From: Clitopilus passeckerianus
Taxonomy: Eukaryota > Basidiomycota > Agaricomycetes > Agaricales > Entolomataceae
Assembly (NCBI GenBank): GCA_944990035.1
Contig: CALYLX010000114.1
Span: 248,001 to 312,000, forward strand
Direction of reading: 5' to 3'
DNA: 64,000 nucleotides
Shown: positions 23,336 to 35,811 of the stretch, in pieces
Layout: each line of letters starts with the position of its first letter
How positions within the stretch are numbered: the stretch's first letter is position 1
The notes under the pieces: generated by a model
Seen by the model: only the letters and a program-made list of their open reading frames with translations
Database searches by the model: none
Told to the model about the DNA's origin: nothing
Position numbers and translations under genes: made by a program

Positions 23336-24005
23336 GTACATCAGGTTTTTGTCGGGGGAGCCTACGATTTACCCTCCTAGTCAACAGGGATTAGTTTCGC
23401 TCAAACTAACTTCAGGAAAGAACAATGAATAGTAGGTCAACGGTGGGCACGTCTCATGCGCATCTATTACAAAAAACACAACACAAACATAATAACAATA
23501 GCAACGTCAAAAAGGAGAAATCTGGAGCAGCAGTCACAGAACTAGATGTACAGATGTACGGATATAGGTAGGTGGGTAGCGCCGGTATAGATTATAGTAT
23601 GAGAGAAGCATGAAGAAAAGGAGGAGATTTAATGGGAAAAATGCAGACGATAGATAGATAGAATGTGCAGAATAATATAGGTATGCATGTATATAATGGC
23701 AAGTGGGGTAACAGTAGCAGGTAATTAGTATGTACGATGAAGCCGAAGGATATATGAGTTGGTATGTAGAGCGGGAAAATGCATACAGTAACTGGCTTTA
23801 TGCGCGAAATGTGGGTAATGGGAAAAAGAAAAAGTGTCCGATTTCCAGGTGCCAGTGTTCCAAGGAGATGAAGTGGTGGTATCTTCGTGTTGGCTTTTCG
23901 TTTTGCCACGACCAGCCGGTGTGCAAAGAGTCCAGGGGGACGAGAAGAGCAAAGTGAAGAACCCGTCTTCACCAAAACCTTCACATCCGAATCCCGACTT
24001 CTGAC
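23336..24005. other. Intergenic / 3' flank, no gene
   Basis: AT-rich sequence with short ORFs on both strands and no domain. It lies downstream of the minus-strand gene ending at 24006, so it probably includes that gene's 3' untranslated region. Confidence 0.4.
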
Positions 24006-26080
24006 TCAGTGACTCAACCGCCTGTCATGTCCTCTCTCCCTCTCCCTCCTCACAGTCCTCTCCCCAGCACTCCTCTTCTTCAACGTCCCCGTCCTCGCAT
24101 GCGTCCTCTCCCTACCCTCCTTCCACCTCTCCTCCTTCGCCACAAGCTCCCATTCCTTATCCTGCTCCTGCTCCATGCTCGAATCGTACATATCGTACCA
24201 CCGCTCCCCGACCTTCTCAAATTCACCAAGCCCAGTCGCTGTCCGTGATCGCTCCCGATCATAGTCCCGCTCGCGGTCTCGAGGCCGCCGGTCCTTGTCT
24301 CGCTGCTGGTCTCTATCTTTGGATCGGACAGATCGAACGGGAGGTGCGGAGAGGGGTCGGGCGCCGCTGTCTAAGGAGACGCCTCGCATTGTGTTCTTAG
24401 CTCCTGGGATGACGTATTCCGGTGCTGGCGAGTTTCTAGGAGTAGATCCTGCGACTGAGGCGTTTGACGTGGCCTTGTTAGAGCCTGAGCCGGTAAGTGT
24501 CGTGAACAGTCTCTTTATCAGAGGTTTGGGCTAAACGAGGAGAAAAGAGGCATATATTAGCATATAGCCACTTCCTGAAGCAAGAACGAAGAAGAACTGA
24601 CCTTTTCTTTCAAAGATGGCATCGGTCCTGGGTATTGCGGTAAGGAAGGTATGGGAACAGGTGTAGGTGCAGGTGCGGGAGTTTGGAACGTTATCCGGTT
24701 GGGTGATATTGGCATTGGACCAGATTGGGGCTGGAACCCTGGAGGGAGCGGGTAGGCGCCAGCTTGTCCTCCTGCTCCAACTGCAGCAGAATTTGGTGTC
24801 GAGCCTGTTCCTGTTGCATGACCTGTGGATGCAGATGGGTATCCTGATGCACCGGGTGCGGATGGATATCCGTGTGCAGGTGCAGTATGTGGGCCTGAAG
24901 CTGGTTGGTAGTATGGTTTAAGCTTGGACGACGAGTAGGGCTGGGGTGGGTAGCCGTTCGTTTGGGGCATAGCAGGGTGAGGGGGTAAGTTCAGAGGTGC
25001 AGGTGGCGGCTTTCTTCCGTTTGCAGCAGCAGCAGCCGGAACCGGTGGGGGAGGAGCGGATTGGGGTTGGGGGAGATGTCCTTGCGATTTCGAGGGGAGG
25101 TAGACGTGGGACATCTGTGGTTGTTGTTGCTGCTGGAGTGGGACTTGCGACTGGGAGGCATAGCCGCCGTTACCGTATGGAAAGGTGCTGACGGAGGCAG
25201 AGTGTGTGCGTGTTGCCTTCGCTCTCGGCAGTGTAGCAGAAGGTGGTTGCCGTGAGTGTCCGTTAGCAGGAGGGGCGGGAGCGGAATGTGGCTGGTCTAG
25301 TGAGGCCCGAGATGGGTAGTACTTGTTCTGGTCGTACACCTGGGCAGCAGCGGAGGCAGGGTATTTCCCGTTGGCACCGACACTTGCAGTAACGTCGTTG
25401 GTTGACGCCGAGCGAGGGTTATGATGTCTCGTGGTGGCAGCTGGTGCAGTGGCGGGTAGATTGTACTTCGACCCTTGCCTCGACGACGGGTGTGTTTGGT
25501 TGTTGAGGTCGTACGTTGACCCCTTGTGGACTTGTGCTTGGGACTGCACAGCTGCCGCAGTACCGTACCTGTACACCTCGTTCGAGTTGGACGATGGCCT
25601 CCGGGTGTTGGTAGGTTTGAGTGGCATCGTGTATGAACGAGTGGCAGGGGGTGGGTGCTTTGCTGGAGGAGGGACGACGTTGTGGGATTTGGATCGATGG
25701 GTACGAGGTTTGACGGTGCCCTCATACGAGTCGTCAGCATCGTAGGACCTGTCTCTATCCCTGTCCCTGCTCCTCCTGTCGCTTGATTCTTCCCTCTCCC
25801 GGTCCCGGTACCTTTCTCTATCCCGCTTCTTCTCATATCCATACCCGCCTCCCGCTCTGTCCCTGTCCCTGTCGTAACTCGCAACCCGGCTGTGTTTCGG
25901 CCTGTACGCTCTCGAGTTCTCGTCTCGAGGAAGTGACTTGAATGTCTCTGGAGCAGGCGTAGCGGGGGTATGTGCGTCCCGGACGTTATGAGGATCGACC
26001 TGCAGCGTCCATCGTTCTATCTTTTGCAGCTTCTCTATATGTGCTCGTACCGCACCAGGAGAGAAATCGTATTCGGTCAT
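24006..26080 (-). CDS. MTEYDFSP-family protein 1, RD/RE- and Pro/Gln-rich
   Basis: Two exons, 26080-24602 and 24530-24006, with a 71-nt intron, give 667 residues. The N-terminus MTEYDFSPGAVRAHIEKLQK is shared in style with the gene at 38.4-39.3 kb, which fixes the start here even though the frame stays open upstream. The body has runs of Arg/Asp/Glu dipeptides (residues about 80-130, and again near the C-terminus), poly-Gln and Pro/Ala-rich stretches. The end contains GEFEKVGERWYDMYDSS. It is probably mostly disordered. I know no function; RD/RE-rich proteins are often nuclear and RNA-associated, which is only suggestive. The acceptor after ctcgtttag was chosen because it alone keeps the frame with good pyrimidine context. 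Confidence 0.75.
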
Positions 26081-27030
26081 AATGCAGAGTATGCAGAGTA
26101 TGCAGAATGTGGTATTCCACCAAGATGTGGCCTGGTGGCGAGCCCTCCAGAAATGATGTATGGAGCAAAGAAATTTGAATTGCTCGAAAATAAAGCTGTA
26201 AGCCGCGCAGCCCCGTTTCAAAGTCGTAGTTGGGTCGTGTGGTTTGTCAATTAGGATGGTATTCGTTTGCTATGCGGTGAAGGAGTGTCCATTTGCCAGA
26301 GAGCTTGGCGACGGCGATAGCGACGATAGTAGAGTAACGAAGTCAAAGTTGGTGTTCGTGAGCTGAGCAATCCATGCCCCTGCTCCCAAAACGAGGAATG
26401 ACAAGCGATGGGTCAGATCCACGTGTTCTAGGACTAAAATTCACACGGAGTCACAGTTACTATTTATGGTAGTCTCTAGACAATCAAGTGCCTCATGTTT
26501 TTTGTGACGTGCAGTGTGATTCAACAGCTTTTGTGGATGACTTCATGAAAGAACATACTACGGAATGAAAACAACGTGTTTTGGAGAACAAGAGTCTAGC
26601 GGAATTCCAGAGAAATTGCCCTAGAACCTGATTACAGCTGATTATCCCCGTTCTGCGAGGTTCTCGCGCATGTCACAAGATGACAATGTTTTCCGGTAGA
26701 TTGTTCATCTATCCATCTGTTCGAGTCTCAGCTGTACCGGGTTTCTGAGTACCAAGCAGATCCCTACTATTGCCTCCTACCTACCGAGGTTCTGAGACAC
26801 ACCGACTACGGCGATGCTCGGTAGGACTCTGGAATTTCTGACATCAGTCTTTCCCGACGATCAACAAGGAACTCGTCCTACAACATGATGATCGATGAAC
26901 TACGATGACGTTCGCGCTCTACCTTCGCCTTGGATGATTCCTTCCTCCGGAGTCTTCTCGGCCATTCAAAAACCTGAGGTTTGAGACGGGAGTCCAACGT
27001 CATTTGGGCATCTGATTCCTCCGGGATATA
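26081..27030. other. Intergenic, promoter of the 24-26 kb gene
   Basis: Just upstream of the ATG at 26080 a short repeat (tgcagagta three times, 26083-26107) occurs. No gene is supported in the rest. Confidence 0.4.
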
Positions 27031-27745
27031 GATCTCATCATCTGCGCAATATTTTGAGCTTATGCGTATTTCGCCAGTTTACGCCCCGGGATTTTCCTTC
27101 GAGCTGAGCGGGCAGGTGAAACCATAGCTTTCTACGGGTTTCCTGCTGCGCCATGGGTCCGAGTCACCAGTGGTAGAGTTAACGAGAACATTCCGGATGA
27201 CTGTACGAGACAACTTGAATGGATTGGAGATTCTAGGCGACATGTAGTCGAAGATGCTGGAAGCTACGGGAAGAACACATAGGGTGCACACCAAAGGTGA
27301 AAGCTGACAGGAACACACGGAGGAGTGTTCTTCGACACCATTTTGCTGAACACGGCCTCTAAAGGGCGAGAAATTCTGAAGAAAAAGGCGGATGGACAGC
27401 ATATGGATCTCATCATCTGCGCAATATTTTGAGCTCCTACGTATTTCGCCAGTTTACACTCCGGGATTTTCCTTCGAGCTGAGCGGGTAGGTGAAACCAT
27501 AGCCTTCTACGGGTCTCCTGCTGCGCCATGGGTCCGAGTCACCAGCGGTAGAATTTGACGAGAACATTCCGGATGTACGAGATAACTTGAATGGACTCGG
27601 ATTGGAGAATCTGGCCGACATGTAGTCGAAGATGCTAGAATCTACGAGAAGAACACACTGGGTGGGCTGGTGCACACCAAAGGCGAAGGTTGAAAGGAGC
27701 ACACTGAGGAGTGTTCTCCGCCACCATTTGTTAAACACGACTTCT
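27031..27745. repeat. Tandem duplication of a 375-bp unit containing a minus-strand open frame
   Basis: The unit gatctcatcatctgcgcaat starts at 27031 and again at 27406. Both copies keep a minus-strand frame ending at the same stop (27402-27079 and 27738-27454) with the shared segments GDSDPWRSR and PLSSKENPG. In the second copy the frame begins with a signal-peptide-like MFNKWWRRTLLSVLLSTFAF. In the first copy an 8-nt difference shifts the N-terminal part out of frame, while indels further down compensate each other. It may be a young duplicated small secreted protein gene with one broken copy, or only a repeat. Confidence 0.5.
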
Positions 27746-28227
27746 AGAGCCTAACAAACCTAGCTCGCTCTGAAGATCCTGTCGCATTGCTCTCAGCTCT
27801 GTAGAACAGAAGAAGACCGAAGGTGGGACAGGCGTCATTGCAGAAAGATTATACCGTGAGGTGAACTCGTCACTGGGGGAGATTCCCCACCGGGTATGTG
27901 ACTCACTTGTCGACCAAAGCGGAGAATTCAAATCTCTTCATACGAAGAGATCTGTTTTGAACCGCTACTTGCAAGGTTACCAGAACCTTTTGGGTCAGGA
28001 ACTACTTCCGTTCATTACCTACGTCTTAATATACTTTACGCTCAACTACATCTTGCTCGATCTAAGCTAGAAGTGGGACTGAATGGTCTGAATGGTCCCA
28101 ACTGAGGGGGTGAAGAAATGAGTGGTCCGTGCCAAGCTTGTGCGATGAGCACGTGAGCCCGAACCTGAGAAGGCAGCAAATAGGCGCCCGCTCACGCCAC
28201 TCTTTATCTCCTCCATCATCAACAGGA
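27746..28227. other. Intergenic, no gene
   Basis: Short open frames only. This is the upstream flank of the plus-strand gene starting at 28228. Confidence 0.35.
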
Positions 28228-29304
28228 ATGTCGACCTGGTCGAGGTGTGCTTCTACACTAAACATCTTCATTCTCCATTCTTACTCTTAGCAGGGCAGAT
28301 TCTCCCCCGCCTCCTTCCTACCATACGACCCAGCCATGGTGGGAAGTTCAGCAAAACAATACACCCAGGCCGCCAGCTTGGTCGTCGTCTGGTAGCACTT
28401 ACTCGAGGCCACCCCAAAGCGAAACCACCAGCCTTTTCCCGAAACCGAACAGCAACCGCCATACCGGCAACGATGACCAAGTTGCTGGAGGTTTCCTACT
28501 CGTTTGTATCGTTATGATTTTGACATGCGTCGCCACGGTGCACGTTTATCCAACTGTGTATCCTCCCAGCCAAGCAGCGCTTGACGAGGGTCGTCGGCTA
28601 TGGAGGTTGGAGAAAGCGAAGCTGAGGTTGTATTGGGACGATCTTCGTGGGGATGACCAGTGCCTTGGCCATGATCGCGTTCACTATCGAGCTCTGCTCC
28701 GCAACGTTCAGTCCTCTGTCATAAACGCCGTTGATGCCTGCAAGGATACTTCTATTACCATCAACGGTATCCATTACGCATCTCCAGCCTGGTGTGAGGA
28801 TGTGGTACGCCTTCCTTGCCCGATATGTTGCCTTCGTCATCTCAATTCTATGATTGACAGGGTAACTCTAATGTGTATGGTCAATGGATCGTCGGTAATG
28901 AAGGCAAGTGTGCGTCGTATTGGCAGTATTTCAAAGACAAGGTAAATTACGACTACTGCTAACGTTCGCGAAGTTAACCCCCACACCTCGTAATTTAGGG
29001 ATGTACAGCTCGTGGCTCCAGAACCCGAGTACGTCATCTTTCACAGGTTTGACTCAATGTGCTAACACGATCTAATCTAGCGCTTTGAGGCTCCCCTTTC
29101 TGGTCCGCACTGGGGCCAAAATCAGGAGCGCCTCTGCCTCACTACGCCGGCCACGATCATGGGCCAAACCTTTTCTTCTCCAATGGCTTGTCCTCTCTGG
29201 GTAAGCTTTCCCGCTTTACCTGTTCAGATTTGAGCTCACTAGTCATTATACAGGGGTCGCATGGCTTCTGGGGCGTTTGGGATGTCCGAGATGATTATTG
29301 TTGA
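28228..29304 (+). CDS. Type II membrane protein with C-terminal cysteine/tryptophan-rich domain
   Basis: Six exons in phase: 28228-28244, 28294-28804, 28861-28941, 29000-29029, 29081-29200 and 29254-29304, giving 269 residues. A cytoplasmic Pro/Ser-rich N-terminus precedes one membrane segment (FLLVCIVMILTCVATVHVY). An outward domain follows with repeated Trp/Cys motifs (GIHYASPAWCEDV, NVYGQWIVGNEGKCASYW, GCTARG) and the ending TTPATIMGQTF...GFWGVWDVRDDYC. Proteins ending in this TPA.I..G..F..P..C..W.GVW.V pattern are common in basidiomycetes but, as far as I know, uncharacterised. The first exon is only 17 nt. The following acceptor is a tandem tagcag, so two products differing by one serine are possible. 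Confidence 0.8.
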
Positions 29305-30242
29305 AATGTGTATTCAGGTTTCGTTCCATTTCTGTATAAGAATTGCGTGTCATGATGAGCAATGAAAGTTTCGCTGCCTATCATGACACGCAGAAGATTA
29401 TATGTGTATTACTCTTGAGATCCGTTTGATAGTAAGCAAAATTTCTTGTGGCACACCATGTGGGAGAAATGTAGCCACCTTGAGAATGACGTTGTCGAGA
29501 GAAAACATTTTTTACGGGAGAGAAACGTTTAAGCGCATTATGGTGATCATGAGGTAATTTGCTATAACTGCAATAGTAGGAGTTTACTGGGTATCATTGT
29601 CATCGTTTATGTCATCAAACATTCAATCCCTCAACGGGGACATCTCATTTTTCTGGTTGAGCTGGGCTAATTTCAGTTTCAGAGATCGCTCAACCGGAGC
29701 ATGAAATCGTATGTTAGTGAGCCGTTTGTGGCTTCATTGGCGAAAAACGATATTATCGACGCATTTATGTCCCAGTCCCTGAATCGAACAGGCGGCCAGT
29801 GTACCAAGATACGCGAGCGCTTTATCCATTAGACTAAGCAGGCGTTTGGGATACGGTCTGTGGGATGAATTATGAGTACTGACACAGACTGTACGTGCTG
29901 CGAGAGCTGGCGTAAGAGACCTCATCGCCCTGAAAAATGTATCTACTCAAATAGAACTGCGGCGTTTTTGGAAGCATACTCCTACTAACAGGGAGTCGTA
30001 CAGGCATCGTGAGGCTTTGAATCTTCGAGATCCGGTTTATGACCAGCTTATGTCTCGGTTTGTTAAACCCTTAATGTCGGGCCTTAGACACGGCTGTCTT
30101 GTCACACATAATCGTTCATTTACTCTCCCTCGACCATTGCGCGGCGACTCACGCTAATATCTTTCGATCAGAAGTCGTTATGGTGTCCAATCCTCTGTGT
30201 ATGCTTCACTGCCCCTCGGGCTCCAGACGCCGTTTACATCCC
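29305..30242. other. Intergenic with one tRNA-like remnant
   Basis: Apart from the tRNA-like sequence at 29768-29843 no feature is supported. Short open frames before 30243 are not continuous with the next gene. Confidence 0.4.
29768..29843 (-). other. tRNA-Arg-like pseudo-tRNA
   Basis: On the minus strand tagtctaatggataaagcg (a box-A and D-arm of tRNA-Arg type) is followed by cctgttcgattcagg (perfect T-arm) and gactgggaca. The 5' acceptor strand does not pair directly with the 3' one and the anticodon region is abnormal. Confidence 0.45.
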
Positions 30243-30691
30243 ATGATAGACGCAACACCGGCCTGGTTCGAACCTGCTGTCAAAGAAATCATTGCACCCC
30301 TGCTTACACCAATCAGAACGACGGCGGCCCAAGTATGTATGCCACTGCCTGCAACATTGAATACGACTGAAGCCTATAGGCTCGCAATTTCCAACTCGAT
30401 GATGGATCGTTCCATCCGTTCGTCTTAGTGCCGTTCTTGAACGGGGATATGCCCAACCAAGCTCCAGTAATTCAGGTCTCGATTCCATTCCGAAGACACT
30501 TACACATCGAACACTTTCAGCATGGCCTTCCTCCGCTCATCACAACCGCTGCAATCCGCAACCTTACGGCTGAAGAGGAAACTGCATATTTCGACGGGTA
30601 TGGTTTAGGGGCAAATGACCAAGTCCCCGACAAAAAGCAAGCAATTGCGAGGTGTATTGGGTGTACCGTGCCCGTCTGGGAAAGCCCTTGA
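30243..30691 (+). CDS. Small basidiomycete protein of unknown function (115 aa)
   Basis: Three exons, 30243-30332, 30380-30466 and 30521-30691, with introns of 47 and 54 nt, all phase 0, give 115 residues. Recognisable stretches are APLLTPIRTTAAQ, VPFLNGDMPNQAP, LPPLITTAAIRNL and YFDGYGLG..KKQAIARCIGC. This arrangement (an N-terminal helix, VPF.NG..P, LPPL....AI.NL, GYGL, then A..R.IGC) is one I recall from many unannotated agaricomycete proteins. No signal peptide or catalytic motif is seen and the function is unknown. The start is the first ATG in frame before the helix. An upstream ATG at 30099 would lengthen the N-terminus. Confidence 0.75.
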
Positions 30692-33600
30692 TCTTAGGTA
30701 TGATAGTAAATGTGGCGTTTTTTAGACAGTCGGAATCTTTAGAGTTTACGCTCAGCTTAGAGGGGGCCGTGTAGAATTGTACACGCGTTGCTGTAAGTAC
30801 CACGACCCCTCTACGCCGCAGTGGCGAAACACACTCCCGTCGTTGCCCTTATTTCCTCCGGTTTCTCGAACAATTGAGAGGCAAATCCATCCAAGACCCT
30901 TAGCATTTCGAGTCATTTTATTTCCAATATCTATCGCCAAGGTACAACGATGTCAGTGCCGCTGCATTACATCCAGATCACTCTTTGCCTCGCGTGGCCG
31001 ACCCTGGATCCAACAACCAACCTGGAAAAGCCTCCTCCTGAGTCCTGACTACTCCTTCGCTGCGCCACCGGGGTCAAAGTTTCAGAGAATAAATTATTAA
31101 ATACCGTTGCTTTGCACCCTGCACGATCTGCACTCTGAAACACGGTTAACTTGATTCCTCAAATTTCGATTGGAGCAGGATAGCTTGATTTGAACAGAAT
31201 TCGGAATACGGTGATTCTTCGGTGCCTTCAACGTAATGCGGGCTTTCGTGGAACAGAACGAACTCCTGAGGGAATAGAAAAAACGGTGGGTCGAGGCTGA
31301 GTTCCGCGTGGGGGGTTTATTTTTTGAGACACAGCTCTGGCCAGAACATCAAAGGGTCCACGGAGGTAGTACCAAGTACCCACGAGGATTGCCCAACGCC
31401 GAATTTCTTATCTCGCTCATCTCCAGACCAAAGCAGCCCCAAGGTACGGCGTAGAGACCGGATTTGGAAGGAGTTTGATATGCGAAAGGGTGCCGCCATC
31501 AGCAAATTTCGGCTGGATTTTTCGATTTTCGTCCGAGTTTGTGAGGGTGATGGCCGTGAGGTTTGGGCCATTTGGAGAGGTGATGGCGACTCTGTGCTTG
31601 AGGCTGCCTTTTTGGGCGTCTCACGTTCGGCACACAACGTCAGAGCAGGGAGGGGAGCATAACTGCGTACATCGTGCGCTGAGGGCGTACAGCTGTAGGC
31701 ACTGGGATAACGTTGGGAGAATATGTCCTGTGAATTTAATTAAGGAAACCGATCTTAGATCCAGGTAGTCATCATCGCAGGGGAAAGCGAGCAGACACGT
31801 CAGAACCTGCAAGTCTCCTAGGTAGCTCAGGGTCGTTGAAGATTTCGTTTGTCGTCTATCGTCTCTACGACTCTCTTGGGGTGCAAATCTAGATTCTAGT
31901 CCCACTCGTGTCTTTAGAGTACAAAAAACCAGCGAATTAGCACCTCGATCCACTCCCATATCACATCGTGGTGAGCTTAGTGGTGTACGGTGACCCACTG
32001 GAAATTTGCTTCCGTTGCACCGCAGGCCGAGCTCGTATCCTCAGGTCCTGTGAGACCGCTGTGGGGACCTTGGTTATCTGACCAATCCCCAAATCATCTC
32101 TCGACTGAGGGTACACTGGGATCGGGGAGATGAGTTTGTGAGAGGGGAAACCAAGCCATCAAATCCGTTCAAACCGTGCGATCGCTTAGCTGGCTTAGCG
32201 GCTTAGCGAATGCGGTCTTGCCTGCCTTCGGTTCCGGGACATGTAAGTACATATCGGCCAGTCCCGTTTTGATATATTTCGATATTTCTGGAATTTCGTT
32301 AGCGTAGGCGATGAAGATCATTTCACGTTACGACGCGTTACGCCACCTTTTTCCGTTGGCGAATAAGTATGTCCTCTGGCTGCCGGACACGTTCGAACAA
32401 GGAATCGACAGTAGGCACACACTGACATTTTACGAGAGGTTGAAGGTTCTTTGCCGCAGTCTGTCCTCTCATGTATTAATAACGCTACGGAATGACATCC
32501 TTCCTTCTATTAATAACGGGTTCTAACGAACGCCGACTATTTTGGAGTGAGGAATGACAGGTATTCTGGAGTGCCAGCTCGAATGTTCGAGAGAAGAAGA
32601 AGATTTGCAATATTTTTGACACATTTGACAGTGTGAATGCTGGCCATGGAGCGGAGACACGGGGCTATTATGGCGATTCTATGTTGACAGCGGCTTGAGT
32701 GGTGGGCGAGGTATGCCCAGAGATGTACAAGAACGGACCAGGATTGTAGGAAGGTGACATGATTCGCTTGGAAAGCGGTTATTTGTGTTATTGAGTGAGA
32801 ACAAGCTCGGTGAACTGGAGTACAAGGGATAGTCATGGTGATCGCTAGATTGATACTACATTCATGAGAGTCCACTACGACTGGATTCACAATAGAAGTC
32901 GATTCAGGAGAAAACGTCGACTTGTGTGTAGAAGAGAATGCAGAGAGTGGTGTACAATAACGCATCGATCCCGCTTGATGATAAACCTTGTTCGACAGCG
33001 CCGTTAGAAGACCCACTCATCCAAACGTGATCTGATCATTCACGTCTATTTGTAGGCTGCCGAGGCCACGAACCATGCTCCTCGTAAGTACGGCGGCGAA
33101 AGATGCCAGAAACCTCGGGGTAAGTGCTAACATTACTGATTGCCAAGGTTGCCGCCAGAGGAGACTTTAAGCTCTTTAGACATGGCGAGGGGTAGATTGT
33201 AGTATCAAGGGAAAATAAAATTCACAACCGGTTTCTAAGAAGGTGTGTGTGTGTGGGTATTGGAAGACGGAGCCATCATCCAGCGCGTAATTGCGCGTAT
33301 GGTGTTCTGGGCATCGCGTCATCAGGATTCGAGAAGCTCGCCGCTTTGTCTATAGGGTGCGAGAACGGAGAGCCAGAGTCTACGAGCAACGAACTGAATT
33401 GCAGCGTGTATACAACGATGAGGATAAGCATTCAAGCTTTCCAGAAGGTTCGGCAGCCATTCAACCATGCGTAAAGGCAATACGCGTAGGTTGCCGTCGA
33501 GAATACAGATTAACATTCGAATAATTGGGAATTTCCAGGGATTATGGACGCAGTGGGAAACGATCAGGAATTCTTTCATCAGGGCCAACAAATCAGCCGC

Positions 33601-33823
33601 CCAATGCGGATCTGCCCCGATGGAAGATTCTTACCGAAAAGGAAACAACACGTGCCCTGAACCAATCGGAGGTGCGAGGACTGGGTTCAAGTTATATAGC
33701 CGTGCCAACTCCCTTTCCAACGTCGTCCCTTTCAACCCCACGCCGTCCTTTTTACCCTTCCCTCGTCGTCTTCTACCGTGACGAAGAGGTCTTTCGTGGC
33801 GCTGCGACAACTTATACTTCAAA
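30692..33823. other. Long intergenic region, no supported gene
   Basis: About 3.1 kb without a gene I can support. At 31320-31660 both strands stay open for about 100 codons; the minus strand reads FADGGTLSHIKLLPNP in a second frame, possibly an old gene fragment. The stretch 32180-32220 has short repeats (agctggcttagcggcttagcg). The region may hold a decayed gene. Confidence 0.4.
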
Positions 33824-35811
33824 ATGCTGGATTCAAGGACGTTTAGGCGACTGTTTAGAAGCGTGATACACCCCCGGAAAAGTAAACGGTAAGTTATAAC
33901 TCGGGTTCGGTTGTTTTTCGTGTCAATGGCTCTGGGCGAGATGTGGTGAACGTTGGGGAGTGGCTTGCGTTGTTGTGAATGTTATGAAGGCTGGATGTCG
34001 AGAATTGGGCAGTGGAGACGATGCCAGGCTGGATGCCAGCGACGGAGAGGCAGTGTGGGGAAGCAACCGAGCCGAGAGCCTTTGGCGCCCACATACACTT
34101 CCAGCTCACCGAGTAAATCATTAACAATCCTTTATTCAGGTCTCCTTCCCTCTGTTCAAGAGCCTCCTCTTGGGAAGATGAATGCCGTGTTCCTCTACCA
34201 GACCTCCCTGCGGAGATATGGCTCCATATCCTACGATACGCTACCTACACCAACCCTCCCATCGATGCCAGTTCCTCCGAAGCGGTCTCCTTCCTCTCTG
34301 TCGCCCACTCGCGATCCTCCCTCGCACAACGTCTCTCACATTATCGGAAATCTCAACGAAGAAAGGCGACACTAGCAAGCGTGTGCAAAGCCTTTAACGA
34401 CATCATGCAAGAGGTCCTCTGGGAGTCAATATGGATATCCCGGAGCCGCGAGGCCACCATACTGGCACGCAAACTCGAGCTCGAGGGAAACCCACTCAAA
34501 GGCCACGGCCGCTTCATCCGCCGCCTCCAGATCGAGACACCTTCTCTGGAGAAGTGCTCGCCAGAGGACATCCGAATCATCCTCGACAATTGTCCCCGCC
34601 TTATTGTCTTCTCCGACTACCGGTCCGTCCGTCGCGTCCCAGCGGAGGACTGCGACGAGTCACTATCTACCCCTGAAAAGCTCTTCGAGGCACTCACACA
34701 CCCTGACAACAGCATCCAGCGGTTGTCCTGGACCAACTATGATGATTTTAGTATTCATCTCCGTCTCTCCCCGATGTTCCAGACTGTCGCTAAGCAGTTG
34801 TCATTCCTCGAGTTGAACTTCTGCTTCCCGGAATGTTATTCGCGTCCCCTTCCTGATGAGGAGATCCTCACCCTCCACCTCCCCGCCCTCCGTTCCCTCA
34901 AGTGCACACTCGACAACTCCACCCTCGCCGTTCTAGCGCAATGGACGATGCCCCTTCTAGAAAACCTCTCCATCCTCTCCGCGGATTTCTCATATTGGTC
35001 AAGCGGCTTCGCGGATTTCTTCCTAGCCCACGGCGAGCAAGTCAAGATGCTCGAACTCGTGCACTCCTCCACCATGGTGGAAGAACACTCCGTCAACATG
35101 CGCGACAAGAAACCCATCCCCCTCGCCGAGTGGTGTCCCAACCTCAAATCCTTCATCTGCAGCGCCGACGCAGAGTGGGACTGGTCCAACCCGAATTGGA
35201 TAGCACCACACGTCCTTCTCCCCGCTCACCACACAGTCGAGTTCATCGGTATACGGGATATTCATCGGAGACTTATTGGGGATATGGATGCGCTAGGGCA
35301 TAAACACCCCGCCGTGTTCTTCCGCCTTCAGACGCAAGTCCGCAGTTTACTCAATAGGGAAGCGTTCCCTTGTTTGAGGTACCTGAGGGATATGAGCTGG
35401 GAATCGGATATCCTACGTCGTGGTGGAGGGTGCTTCGCCCAGCCGCCGCCTCCGCCTCCTCCCAAGGTTACTAGGGGACCATATGGGTTCAAGAGGCCTG
35501 CGAAGACGTTGCTTCCTCATTATGCCGTACCTTCACCAACGACGTACCTTCTCTCCTCATCATCGGGGTCGGGGTCTAGGGACAGGGAGCAGGAAGAAGA
35601 CAAGCCGCACGAGCTCACACCGCAGACGCAGCGGCTTCTGGACTTCTGGAAGATGGTCAACAAGCATTGTGGAGAGTCTGGGGTGTGGTTGGAGGATTTT
35701 AGGGGGTATAATATCCGGTTTAAGGATTTGTTGAGGGTGGAAGCGGGCGTGATGCCGGCTATTCAGGAGGAGCTTGAGTTGGATATGCTTGGGTGTGCGC
35801 CTTGTTGGTGA
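33824..35811 (+). CDS. F-box protein (578 aa)
   Basis: Two exons, 33824-33888 and 34140-35811, are joined in phase across a 251-nt intron, long for this window. The first exon gives MLDSRTFRRLFRSVIHPRKS. The F-box-like motif VPLPDLPAEIWLHILRYAT starts exon 2, followed by LASVCKAFNDIMQEVLWESI, and then a long variable C-terminal region. F-box proteins link substrates to SCF ubiquitin ligases through Skp1, and agaricomycetes have very large families of them. The rest (FFLAHGEQVKMLELVHSS and similar) looks like weak leucine-rich or degenerate repeats. A PPPPPPP run occurs near residue 420. The substrate is unknown. Without the upstream exon the frame would have no ATG before the F-box, which supports the split start. 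Confidence 0.8.

Noticed and set aside
26081..26221. Upstream extension of the MTEYDFSP protein 1 frame
   Set aside because: The paralogue at 39257 starts exactly at MTEYDFSP, and the extension contains a short simple repeat rather than conserved sequence.
31317..31662. Protein gene on either strand near 31.5 kb
   Set aside because: Both strands are open and mutually exclusive, with no domain or splice support; at most an old fragment.
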